Shown: positions 1-8,126 of the stretch, piece after piece
Layout of the letters: the number at the start of each line of letters is the position of its first letter
Numbering within the stretch: the first letter of the stretch is position 1
DNA from: Rheinheimera sp. EpRS3
GTDB lineage: Bacteria > Pseudomonadota > Gammaproteobacteria > Enterobacterales > Alteromonadaceae
NCBI RefSeq assembly: GCF_001513785.1
Contig: NZ_LNQS01000001.1
Coordinates: 868,001 to 932,000, forward strand
DNA: 64,000 bases
Direction of reading: 5' to 3'
The notes under the pieces: generated by a model
What the model saw: only the letters and a program-made list of their open reading frames with translations
Database searches by the model: none
Told to the model about the DNA's origin: nothing
Program-made: the position numbers and the translations under genes

Positions 1-1
1 C

Positions 2-769
2 AGCGTAGCCAGAGTGCAGCGTATTGCCGAACGCTTAAGCCACAAGCAACGCGCCAGCACAGCATGGGATTTTGAACGCCTGGTGCTGCAGGCTTTTCCG
101 CAGTTGGCTAAGGTAAAGTGTTTCCCTAATGCCGCGCTGGAGCAAAACAGCCTTATGAGCGGCCGGCTGTTGCTTATTGTGGTGGCAAAACCGCCGGGCT
201 GTCAGCATCAGGCTTGCCAGCGCAGCCTGGTTAGTGGCGAGTTGCTACGCCAGATTAAACACTATGTCGCAGCGCTGGCATCGCCTTTTGCCAGCATCGA
301 AGTGGCGAATCCCGGTTTTGAACAGTTACAGGTACGCTGTGCTGTGCAGCTTAATCAGTCCTTACACAGTGGCGACGGCTTGCAGCGCCTGCAGCAGGCC
401 CTTTCTGACTATCTTTGCCCGTGGCATGAACAGGGGCTGGATGCGCGCTTTGGCTGGCAGTTAAGGCCACAGTTAGTGCAATCTTTTATTCAGCAACAAC
501 CTTACGTTGACTACGTGACAGACTTTTCTCTGCTGCATATCAGCCAGTATGGCAGCCGTCAGTATCAGTTACAGGACAGTGCCAGCTACCAGCATACCGA
601 ACAACTGGTATTACAGCCGGTGCGGCCCTGGAATTTACTAACACCGGCGCGGCAGCACAGTTTACGCGTGCTGGCAGTGCCTAAACCTGAACTGGCGCAG
701 CGCACCGGAGTTAGCGAACTGGAAATTGGCCATACCTTTATTATTCAGCAGGAAGCACGCGATGGCTAA
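2..769 (+). CDS. eCIS baseplate J-like protein, C-terminal part (5' end outside window)
   Basis: The frame is open to the left edge of the window with no stop, so the gene starts upstream; about 255 residues are visible. The visible part has the pattern seen at the C-terminus of baseplate-wedge (gp6/J-like, Afp11-type) proteins of contractile injection systems: an AERLSHKQRA..WDFERLVL block, then a conserved VANPGFEQLQV segment and a PYVDYV stretch. In the family this protein forms the wedge ring around the tail hub. It overlaps the next gene by 8 bp, so the genes are translationally coupled. Family assignment comes from remembered motif patterns plus the eCIS neighbours; the N-terminal half cannot be checked here. 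Confidence 0.7.
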   Translation, partial: SVARVQRIAERLSHKQRASTAWDFERLVLQAFPQLAKVKCFPNAALEQNSLMSGRLLLIVVAKPPGCQHQACQRSLVSGELLRQIKHYVAALASPFASIEVANPGFEQLQVRCAVQLNQSLHSGDGLQRLQQALSDYLCPWHEQGLDARFGWQLRPQLVQSFIQQQPYVDYVTDFSLLHISQYGSRQYQLQDSASYQHTEQLVLQPVRPWNLLTPARQHSLRVLAVPKPELAQRTGVSELEIGHTFIIQQEARDG

Positions 770-1556
770 ACGTAACCGTAATACGCTGAAAAACTTTTTC
801 CGCGATGGCGCTATGCCTTCGGCGCAGGAATTTTCTGATCTGATTGACTCGTCATTAAATACACTGGAAGACGGTTTTGATAAATCGGCCCGTTATGGTT
901 TTGAAATCACGGTGCTGGGTAAACACACCGAGTTACTCAGTTTTTTCCGCGATAACCTCAGCGAGCAGCCGGTGTGGAGTATCAGCTTTGACGAGCGCAG
1001 CAATGCGCTGCAATTTAAGCATGTTGATCAAGCCCTGCTAACCCTGACACCCCAGCAACGGCTGGGGATTGGCACCGCTAATCCTGCCAGCACGCTTGAG
1101 GTTGCCGGTGTGATCACGCAGCAGGGGCGGCAGGGGTATCAACCCACCGGTAAACGCCAGGTGCTGGCCAACGGGCAGTGGCATGATATCAGTGGCCCTT
1201 TGCAGGGCTGTCAGGCGTTTGAAATAATGGCTGGTACCGGTAATAAAGGCACGGGCAAGTATGCCTTGTTGCAGGCAGTGGCACTTAACACGCATAACCC
1301 GGGTGGCTGGTGGTTTAATTTTCTCAACCGTAAAAAACGTATTCGTGTGCAGCAGGCGTATTATTTGTCACGCAGCAGCAAGCTGGATTTACGCTGGCAG
1401 GCGCTGGAGCAGGGTTATTGTTTGCAGTTGCGCTCGCGCACGGATCTGGGAGCTAATATTCGCATCAGCTACTACCTGACCCAGCTCTGGTTTGACGCCG
1501 ATATGAGCCAGTGCTGGCAGGATCCTGCCAGTGGCCGCGGAGGCACCGGTGGCTGA
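762..1556 (+). CDS. small tail-fibre/baseplate-associated protein of the eCIS operon
   Basis: 264 residues from the ATG at 762, which overlaps the preceding stop by 8 bp. An earlier in-frame start at 726 would lie deep inside the upstream gene. The N-terminus (AKRNRNTLKNFFRDGAMPSAQEFSDLIDS) is charged and helical. Near residues 105-125 there is an RLGIGTANPASTLEVAG block, the repeat-like turn seen in phage tail fibres just before a C-terminal knob. The last 130 residues are rich in Trp/Tyr and could form a beta-rich tip domain, possibly surface-binding. The position between two baseplate-like genes suggests a structural or receptor-binding part of the particle. No enzyme motif is seen. Function is inference. 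Confidence 0.55.
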   Translation: MAKRNRNTLKNFFRDGAMPSAQEFSDLIDSSLNTLEDGFDKSARYGFEITVLGKHTELLSFFRDNLSEQPVWSISFDERSNALQFKHVDQALLTLTPQQRLGIGTANPASTLEVAGVITQQGRQGYQPTGKRQVLANGQWHDISGPLQGCQAFEIMAGTGNKGTGKYALLQAVALNTHNPGGWWFNFLNRKKRIRVQQAYYLSRSSKLDLRWQALEQGYCLQLRSRTDLGANIRISYYLTQLWFDADMSQCWQDPASGRGGTGG

Positions 1557-3939
1557 GTACAGTATTAAGCGGCGCCAGACGCACGAGAAAGACAGCTTTA
1601 CAGCCTTAAAACAGCAAGCGCTGGCCGATATTCAGCAACTGGCCGGTAAACGCTGGACCGACTACAACCTGCATGACCCCGGTATTACCTTGCTGGAGCA
1701 ATTATGTTTCAGCCTGACAGAGCTGCAGTACCGCTGTAATTTTTCTATGGCTGATTTGCTCAGTGGCCCGGATGGCAAAATAGACTTTGCCGCCCTGGGC
1801 CTGGTATCGCCAGAACAAATTCTCAGCAGCAGGCCAACCACCGCTGCCGATTACCGCCGTTATCTGTTGGATCAGCTGCCGCAGCTGGCCGACATTTATT
1901 TACTGCCCGGCGCTGTATTGGGCTTATACCGCGCTGTTGCCGTGGCAGCCCAACCTGATGAGCCAACGGCCCCCCTTATTGCCGCTATCAGGCGCTGTTA
2001 CAGCGCACAACGCAATTTAGGTGAGCAACTGGGGCAGATAGATATTATTGCTCCGCTGTACTGTGAGCCGGTGGCAGAGCTGGATGTGCAATCATCTGCA
2101 GATGCGGTAGAGCTGCTGGCAGAATTTTACTACCGCTGCCAGCAGCTGTTGCAGCGCAGCAGTGCCCGGCGCAGTTATACCGATTTGCTGGCACAGGGCG
2201 CTGATTATGAACAGCTGTTTACCGGGCCGCTAACCGCAGGCGGCGTGCTGGAATATAGTGAAAGTGAACAGCGCCAGTTGCATATCACCGACTTTTTTCA
2301 GCCACTGCAGCATATTGATGGCGTAGTGCAACTGCGGCAGTTTCATCTGCGCTGCGGGGGCAACCCTTGTTACGATAATTTGCCATTGCAACAAGGCTTA
2401 CCGGTATATTATTTATCCTTGCCTGATGCTACGCATCCACCGCAGGTACGCCTGAGTATGGGCAATAAGAGCATCAATATTGACTGGCCGGCAGTGGTGC
2501 AGCGTTACCAGCAAAAGCGTTTTCATCAATACAGCCGCTGGCAAACAGATATCGCAGCGCTGTGTCCGCCACCGGCTGGCCGTTACCGGGCGTTAGGGCG
2601 CTATCATTCCTTGCAGACACTGCTGCCGCAAAATTACGGCTTGCAACGGCCGCTGGCGCAAAGTTCGCCGCGGCAGTTGCAGCTAAAAGGCTACTTAGTG
2701 TTATTTGAACAGTTACTGGCTAATTTTCTCGCGCAGTTGCAGCAGTTGCCTGCACTGTTTTCACCGCAGCATATTACACAAAGTTATTATTATCAGTCGT
2801 TGCAAGATGCCGGTATCCGCGATCTGGATGCGTTGTTATACCAGCAAATGGACACCACCCAGGCGCAACTTTACCAACGGCTGGACAATGTGCTGCAGCG
2901 TAAACACCGGCTGCTGGATTATTTGCTGGCGCTGTATGGTGAAAGCCTGCATCAGCACAGTCTGCAGCATTTTGATTACTACCACACAGCGCAGTCAGCG
3001 GCACTTAGGCGGTTGCAGCAAAAAGTCAGTTATTTACAGCAGATTGTGCTGATGACGCGGGATCGTGTAGCCGCGCCGGATCATCATGCGCCGTTGTGGC
3101 GTGATGCAGTGGGCGGCTTTGTGCGCAAGCAGGCATTGGTGCTGGATCTGGCGCAAACGGCCCAGTCATTAACCACGGCAGTGCTGCAACATAAGTTGCG
3201 GCTGCGTAGTGATACTGATCAGCTGCAGCAGCTTTATCTGGATGAAACCAGCAGCAGCGCCCTGGTGCTGCAGCAAGTGCCACCGCTGCGTTTACGCTAC
3301 GCCGCGGATAGCCAGGCGCTGCGGCGTAAACTGGACGACGCCTGTTGTTTTGATGGTAACTGCCTGCCTGAGATCTTGCTGCAAACGGGTATTCAGCTAA
3401 GCAACTACCGTATTTTGCTGCAGCAAAACCGCTATCAGGTGTTACTTAAGGTGCCACATAGCAGGCAGGATGAATGGTGGCTGGTCGGCAGTTACCGTTA
3501 TTATCGCCGGGCATTAATTATGGCCAACAGCCTGGTGATGTTTTTATCTTATGTCAGCCGTGCATCTGAAGGCCTGCACGTAATGGAACACCTGTTATTG
3601 CTGCCGCCAGCAAACAGCGATGCGGAACTGCCTGCTCCATTTTATGCAGGCAATATCAGTATCTTATGCCCGGCCTGGACCGCACGTTTTGCCGATGCCG
3701 GTTTTCAGCAACTGGTGTGCGAAACGCTGCAAATGAACTGCCCGGCGCATTTAAACTGCCGGGTGTTTTTTCTTGATTTTGCCCAAATGAACCGGTTTGA
3801 GCGCTTGTTTAAATACTGGCGCTCGGCGCTAAAAGCTGATCGGCAAGGTGCGGATAAACAACGCCGGGCACTGGCGCAGTTTATTTACCGCTTAAACCAG
3901 CCTGTGGAGGATGCCGATGCACCAGCTGATGCAGGTTGA
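1549..3939 (+). CDS. eCIS baseplate-wedge protein (Afp12/gp7-like), large
   Basis: About 796 residues from the GTG at 1549, which sits 5 bp behind a GCGGAGG ribosome site and overlaps the upstream stop by 8 bp; another GTG at 1531 is possible. The N-terminus contains WTDYNLHDPGITLLEQL (around residue 30), the hallmark of baseplate J-like wedge proteins in contractile injection systems. The rest is long, Gln/Leu-rich and without catalytic motifs, consistent with a scaffold. Near the C-terminus, a segment around residues 640-690 (VLLKVPHSRQDEWWLVGSYR and following) may be a beta-rich module. It overlaps the tape-measure gene. The exact Afp11 versus Afp12 equivalence is uncertain; the contractile baseplate role is fairly secure. 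Confidence 0.7.
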   Translation: MAEYSIKRRQTHEKDSFTALKQQALADIQQLAGKRWTDYNLHDPGITLLEQLCFSLTELQYRCNFSMADLLSGPDGKIDFAALGLVSPEQILSSRPTTAADYRRYLLDQLPQLADIYLLPGAVLGLYRAVAVAAQPDEPTAPLIAAIRRCYSAQRNLGEQLGQIDIIAPLYCEPVAELDVQSSADAVELLAEFYYRCQQLLQRSSARRSYTDLLAQGADYEQLFTGPLTAGGVLEYSESEQRQLHITDFFQPLQHIDGVVQLRQFHLRCGGNPCYDNLPLQQGLPVYYLSLPDATHPPQVRLSMGNKSINIDWPAVVQRYQQKRFHQYSRWQTDIAALCPPPAGRYRALGRYHSLQTLLPQNYGLQRPLAQSSPRQLQLKGYLVLFEQLLANFLAQLQQLPALFSPQHITQSYYYQSLQDAGIRDLDALLYQQMDTTQAQLYQRLDNVLQRKHRLLDYLLALYGESLHQHSLQHFDYYHTAQSAALRRLQQKVSYLQQIVLMTRDRVAAPDHHAPLWRDAVGGFVRKQALVLDLAQTAQSLTTAVLQHKLRLRSDTDQLQQLYLDETSSSALVLQQVPPLRLRYAADSQALRRKLDDACCFDGNCLPEILLQTGIQLSNYRILLQQNRYQVLLKVPHSRQDEWWLVGSYRYYRRALIMANSLVMFLSYVSRASEGLHVMEHLLLLPPANSDAELPAPFYAGNISILCPAWTARFADAGFQQLVCETLQMNCPAHLNCRVFFLDFAQMNRFERLFKYWRSALKADRQGADKQRRALAQFIYRLNQPVEDADAPADAG

Positions 3940-6775
3940 GCTTGATTTTCAGTGCCATTCAACAACGATGGCACAGTGGTTTAACGCAGCTGGCGAGCAG
4001 CTGTTTGTTGACGAGCTGCTGCCTTTGGCCCAGCAGGTACTAGATGAGTTTGACACCGGTATGGCTGTGCGGCTGGATGAAATTCAGCTGCAATTGCCGC
4101 CGCTGCATTTGCCTGCTGATCGCTATGTTTTGCAGCATTGCTTTCGCGAAGCACTGCGCCAGCAATTATGGTTGTTATTGCCAGCGGCTGTGCCGCAGCC
4201 AGATGTAACGAAACAGCCAGGTTTAACTGCTGCGCAACAACAGCAACTGATCATGGTGTTACAGCAGGCCGACAGTAAAGCATTACAGCAACACTGGCCG
4301 TTGTATTTGCAGCACGCGGCACAATTGCTAAGCATACTGCGGTATCTGGCCAGCCACAGTAATGTATGCCAGGCCCTGGCATTTGGTTTAACGGATGCCA
4401 TGCTGGCGCAACTGCTGCAGTTGCTGGCGCCGTCAGAGCAACGCTTTATGCTGCAGCTGATGGCTCAGCCGCAGTTATTCAGTGTGGTGCCGGGCAGCAG
4501 CAAAGCGGATTTTCGATATCAGCCCGCACCGTTACCACCGCCGGCACTGCAGCAACGGCAGCGGCATTTATGGCAGTTTAGCCTCAGTTACCTGCTGGTA
4601 GAGCGCGGCAGCCAGTTTAACCGGCGCAGTTACCTGCATTATTTACTGCGTAAAATGGCCGCACATGACAATTTATCGCTGCAAAGCCTGGTGCAGCATA
4701 TGTTGCTGACTTTGCAGCACAGCCGTCAGCTGTTTGCCCGTCATAGCCCGTTATTACTGCAACTGACAGAGTTACTAACCGGTATGGCAGATGCTCCGTT
4801 ACAGCCGCCGGGGGTAATTAAAATAGCCTCTGCTAAAGAGGTTCTACAAGGTGGTTTAACAGTATCTCAGCATCAGCAACTCCTATTGGCATTACGTTTG
4901 GCAGACAACACAGCCTTGCAGCGAAACTGGGCCTTGTACCTGCAACATAGCGCTGAATTGCTAACCATACTGCGGCAACTGGCCAGCCATAGCGACTTAT
5001 GTCAGGTGCTGGCCTTTGGTTTAAACCATGCCATGCTGGCGCAGCTGTTGCAACTTCTGGCGCCGTCTGAGCAGCGGTTTATGCTGCAACTTATGGCACA
5101 ACCGCAGTTATTCAGTGTGGTACAAAGCAGTGTTAAAACTCAGCCTCAATCTCAATCAGCGCCATTGCCGCCAGCAGCATTGCAGCAACGCCAGCGCCAT
5201 TTATGGCAGCTTAGCCTGAGTTATTTGCTGGTAGAGCGTGGCAGCCAGTTTAACCGGCGCAGCTACCTGCATTATTTGCTGCGCAAAATGGCCGCGCATG
5301 ACAACTTGTCGGTACAAAGCCTGGTGCAGCATATGCAACGGGTATTACAGCGCAGCCGCCAGCTGTTTTCCTGGCACAGCCCGTTATTGCTGCAACTGAC
5401 TGAGTTGCTGGCGGGTATTGCAGAGCCTGCATCTTTGGCAACCGATGGCCTGGCCGACAGCTTTAGTGCCTTACCGGGTTACTTTAGTTATCGTTTGGCA
5501 CAGCCGGTAACCGCCTTACCTCAGGTTGGCACAGCGCGGCCAGCACAGCGCAGCGCGTTACAGCATCAGGCCAGACGATGGCGGCAGTGGCAGCAGTTGT
5601 TATTACTTGGCCAGCTTACACTGGCGCAGCAGCGGCAGTTTAACCTGCTGCTGCGCCAATTATTGCAGCAACCCAATGCCCTGTGGCTGGACGGTTTACG
5701 CCAGCAGTTGTCTGGCAGTTCGTTATTAGCGCGCCTGGTGCAGTATGCGTCTGACGATCATTTGCAGCGGTTGTTTCAGCAGTTACAACCTGCCAGCTTT
5801 GCCAGTATGCAGCCTTATACCAGCCTGCTGCAGTGGGGGTTAGGTGGTATCAGCCTGCCGTTGCCATTATATCGACAGGCGCGCTGGCAGCCACTGTTGC
5901 AATGTAGTCTGCAGCGCCAGCCACTGACATTGCCATTGTTAATAAGCCAATTACAGCAGTGGTTAGAGGCTGAAACCGGCAGTGCTGCCAGCCGCACGCT
6001 GTTGCAGCAACTGGCGCAGCAACTGCAACATTACACCGCTAATTCGGCACAGGGCAGCAGGCCACAATTGCTACAGCAGTTAAAGGTACAACTTGCTGGC
6101 ATGGCCGCTACAACTACTTCGGCAGCGCAGCCGGCTTTAGCCTTAGCGCCAAAGGCTGCGGCATCTGGCCTGGCGGTGTTATCGGCATTGCCACCGGTAG
6201 TAGTAGAGGGTGTAGTACAAGAGCATACCACTGGCGGGCAAGCACAGGCACAAACACACTGGGTTGCCAACGCCGGTATAGTGCTGGCAGCGCCTTATAT
6301 ACCGATGTTACTGCAGCGGCTGGGTTGGGTATCGGCGCAACGGTTTACCAGCACGGAACAGGCCTGGCAGGCGTGCGCTTTATTACACTATATGACCACA
6401 GGACACTGGCAGGCGGAACTTGTACCGGACTACTGGCAGCAATGGCCGTTGCCTATGTTGCTAAGCGGCGTACAGCCGCCTTGTCCGGTAGGGTTTGTGC
6501 CACAGCTGAACGGCGAAGCACTTGCCATGGCTGATAGCCTGCTGGCAGGCATACTGGCACAGTGGCCAAAGCTGGCCAGCAGCTCAGTAACCACGTTGCG
6601 CGAATGTTTTTTACAGCGTGGCGGTACACTGGAGCGCGCTGGCAATGGCTCCGGCTGGCAACTGCAACTCGACAGCGGGCCTTACGATATGCTGCTCGAC
6701 GGCTTGCCGTGGTCCTATTCGCTGATCCGTTATCCGTGGATGCAAGGAGAAGTGTATGTTCACTGGCGCGGTTAA
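3917..6775 (+). CDS. contractile injection system tape measure protein with internal duplication
   Basis: About 952 residues. ATG 3917 is preferred because GGAGG (3906-3910) lies 6 bp before it but directly touches the earlier ATG at 3911. The N-terminal VDELLPLAQQVLDEFD pattern matches the CIS tape-measure family (Afp14-type). So does the C-terminal module beginning NAGIVLAAPYIPMLLQRLGW and ending DMLLDGLPWSYSLIRYPWM. These proteins set inner-tube length and sit in the lumen. The middle holds two tandem copies of a 211-residue unit (633-bp offset; 4221-4853 and 4854-5486) that are nearly identical in protein but differ at many synonymous sites. Overlaps its neighbours on both sides. Confidence 0.85.
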   Translation: MHQLMQVELDFQCHSTTMAQWFNAAGEQLFVDELLPLAQQVLDEFDTGMAVRLDEIQLQLPPLHLPADRYVLQHCFREALRQQLWLLLPAAVPQPDVTKQPGLTAAQQQQLIMVLQQADSKALQQHWPLYLQHAAQLLSILRYLASHSNVCQALAFGLTDAMLAQLLQLLAPSEQRFMLQLMAQPQLFSVVPGSSKADFRYQPAPLPPPALQQRQRHLWQFSLSYLLVERGSQFNRRSYLHYLLRKMAAHDNLSLQSLVQHMLLTLQHSRQLFARHSPLLLQLTELLTGMADAPLQPPGVIKIASAKEVLQGGLTVSQHQQLLLALRLADNTALQRNWALYLQHSAELLTILRQLASHSDLCQVLAFGLNHAMLAQLLQLLAPSEQRFMLQLMAQPQLFSVVQSSVKTQPQSQSAPLPPAALQQRQRHLWQLSLSYLLVERGSQFNRRSYLHYLLRKMAAHDNLSVQSLVQHMQRVLQRSRQLFSWHSPLLLQLTELLAGIAEPASLATDGLADSFSALPGYFSYRLAQPVTALPQVGTARPAQRSALQHQARRWRQWQQLLLLGQLTLAQQRQFNLLLRQLLQQPNALWLDGLRQQLSGSSLLARLVQYASDDHLQRLFQQLQPASFASMQPYTSLLQWGLGGISLPLPLYRQARWQPLLQCSLQRQPLTLPLLISQLQQWLEAETGSAASRTLLQQLAQQLQHYTANSAQGSRPQLLQQLKVQLAGMAATTTSAAQPALALAPKAAASGLAVLSALPPVVVEGVVQEHTTGGQAQAQTHWVANAGIVLAAPYIPMLLQRLGWVSAQRFTSTEQAWQACALLHYMTTGHWQAELVPDYWQQWPLPMLLSGVQPPCPVGFVPQLNGEALAMADSLLAGILAQWPKLASSSVTTLRECFLQRGGTLERAGNGSGWQLQLDSGPYDMLLDGLPWSYSLIRYPWMQGEVYVHWRG
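4221..5486 (+). repeat. in-frame tandem duplication inside the tape-measure gene
   Basis: Two consecutive 633-bp units. Anchors such as GTTTAAC at 4221 and 4854, and GAGCG(C/T)GGCA at 4601 and 5234, are exactly 633 bp apart. Both encode the block LLAPSEQRFMLQLMAQPQLF and the block RSYLHYLLRKMAAHDNLS. Differences are mainly at third codon positions, so the duplication is not recent and both copies appear to be kept under protein-level selection. Confidence 0.92.
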
Positions 6776-8126
6776 ACTAAGAAACGACGTAACGCCTGAT
6801 AACGCCGCCTGCATGCAGCAGGAGCTGGACTGGCTGGCGCGTTGTATTGAGCTTAGGTTGCATAGTTATTTTCAGCAACAGCCGCTGAATATGCTGCAAC
6901 AGGCCCCAACCCCACAACTGGACGCTGCGCAGGGCAGTTATGCCGCTTTTGTTATTAAACAACAGCTGAGCGCGGCGCAGCGGCTGATCTTATTGCTGGC
7001 GCTGGCACCACATTTACAGCCGCAATTACTGGATACCTTTTTTGTCCGTAATGAGAACCTGGCGCGTAATTTCAGTGAATTTGGCGGCTGCAACAGTAAG
7101 CAGCATCAGGGGTTTTTGCCCAGTGCGCAAACGGCAGCATTTTTGCTGGCCGCTAATGATTTATCTGCCCGGTTGGAGGTAATACAACTGCTGCAGCCAG
7201 ACCAACTGCTGTGCCGGGAAAATATTATCCGCCTGCGCCACGACGTGGCAGAAGAGCCTTTTTTAAGCGCTCAGCTAACGGTTAGTGCAGAATATTTGCA
7301 GCTGTTTTGTAGTGGTACCAGACAAAAGCCCGATTACAACATTCACTTTCCGGCCAAGCTGCTTACCACGCCGTTAAACTGGCAGGATTTGGTATTACCG
7401 GCCGCAGTAATGGCTGAGGTGCAGCATGTTATCGGCTGGGCAGAGCATCAGCATACGGTAATGCAGCAATGGCAACTGGGCCGCAGTATAAAACCCGGTT
7501 ACCGGGCGTTGTTTTATGGCCCGCCCGGTACCGGTAAAACCCTTACCGCTACCTTAATTGGCCAGCAAACCGGTGCCGATGTTTACCGGATAGATTTATC
7601 TGCCGTGGTATCCAAGTTTATTGGTGAAACCGAAAAAAACCTTGCCACAGTGTTTGATCAGGCGCAGGCGCGACACTGGATTTTGTTTTTCGACGAGGCC
7701 GATGCGTTATTTGGCAAACGTACGCAAACCAGCAGCAGTAACGACAGATACGCCAATCAGGAAGTATCTTACCTGCTGCAGCGCATTGAAGACTTTCCGG
7801 GCGTAGTGCTGCTGGCCAGCAACCTTAAAGCCAATATTGATGAAGCTTTTGCCCGCCGTTTTCAATCGATGGTGTACTTTCCGTTACCGGATATCTCTGA
7901 GCGTTTAAGGCTTTGGCAGCATATTCTGGGAGAGCATGTTGCACTGAGCAGCGATGTCGATCTGAATTACCTGGCCCATGAATTTGAGCTGGCTGGCGGC
8001 GCTATGACCAACGTAGTGCGTTACGCCGCAGTGGCTGCGTTATTACGCAACGATAAAGCCCTGACGCAAGCTGATTTACTGCAAGGCATAAGCCGCGAGC
8101 GGCGCAAAGAGGGCATGATGGTATGA
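6756..8126 (+). CDS. AAA+ ATPase of the eCIS (Afp15-like)
   Basis: 456 residues. Start ATG at 6756 follows AAGGAG by about 6 bp and overlaps the tape-measure stop by 20 bp. The C-terminal half is a classic AAA+ module: Walker A GPPGTGKT at about residues 255-262, Walker B ILFFDEAD near 309-316, sensor-1-like LLASNLK, and an arginine-finger-like FARRF. The N-terminal 200 residues are family-specific and lack known motifs. Afp15-type ATPases are found in nearly every eCIS locus and are thought to act in particle assembly or cargo loading in the cytoplasm. The closest alternative is a generic cytosolic AAA ATPase, but the operon position right after the tape measure makes the eCIS role the best reading. 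Confidence 0.9.
   Translation: MFTGAVKLRNDVTPDNAACMQQELDWLARCIELRLHSYFQQQPLNMLQQAPTPQLDAAQGSYAAFVIKQQLSAAQRLILLLALAPHLQPQLLDTFFVRNENLARNFSEFGGCNSKQHQGFLPSAQTAAFLLAANDLSARLEVIQLLQPDQLLCRENIIRLRHDVAEEPFLSAQLTVSAEYLQLFCSGTRQKPDYNIHFPAKLLTTPLNWQDLVLPAAVMAEVQHVIGWAEHQHTVMQQWQLGRSIKPGYRALFYGPPGTGKTLTATLIGQQTGADVYRIDLSAVVSKFIGETEKNLATVFDQAQARHWILFFDEADALFGKRTQTSSSNDRYANQEVSYLLQRIEDFPGVVLLASNLKANIDEAFARRFQSMVYFPLPDISERLRLWQHILGEHVALSSDVDLNYLAHEFELAGGAMTNVVRYAAVAALLRNDKALTQADLLQGISRERRKEGMMV

Noticed and set aside
4123-4401. Open frames on the minus strand through the eCIS genes, some around 90 codons
   Set aside because: They are shadows of the CAG/CTG-rich plus-strand genes, without ribosome sites or recognisable products.
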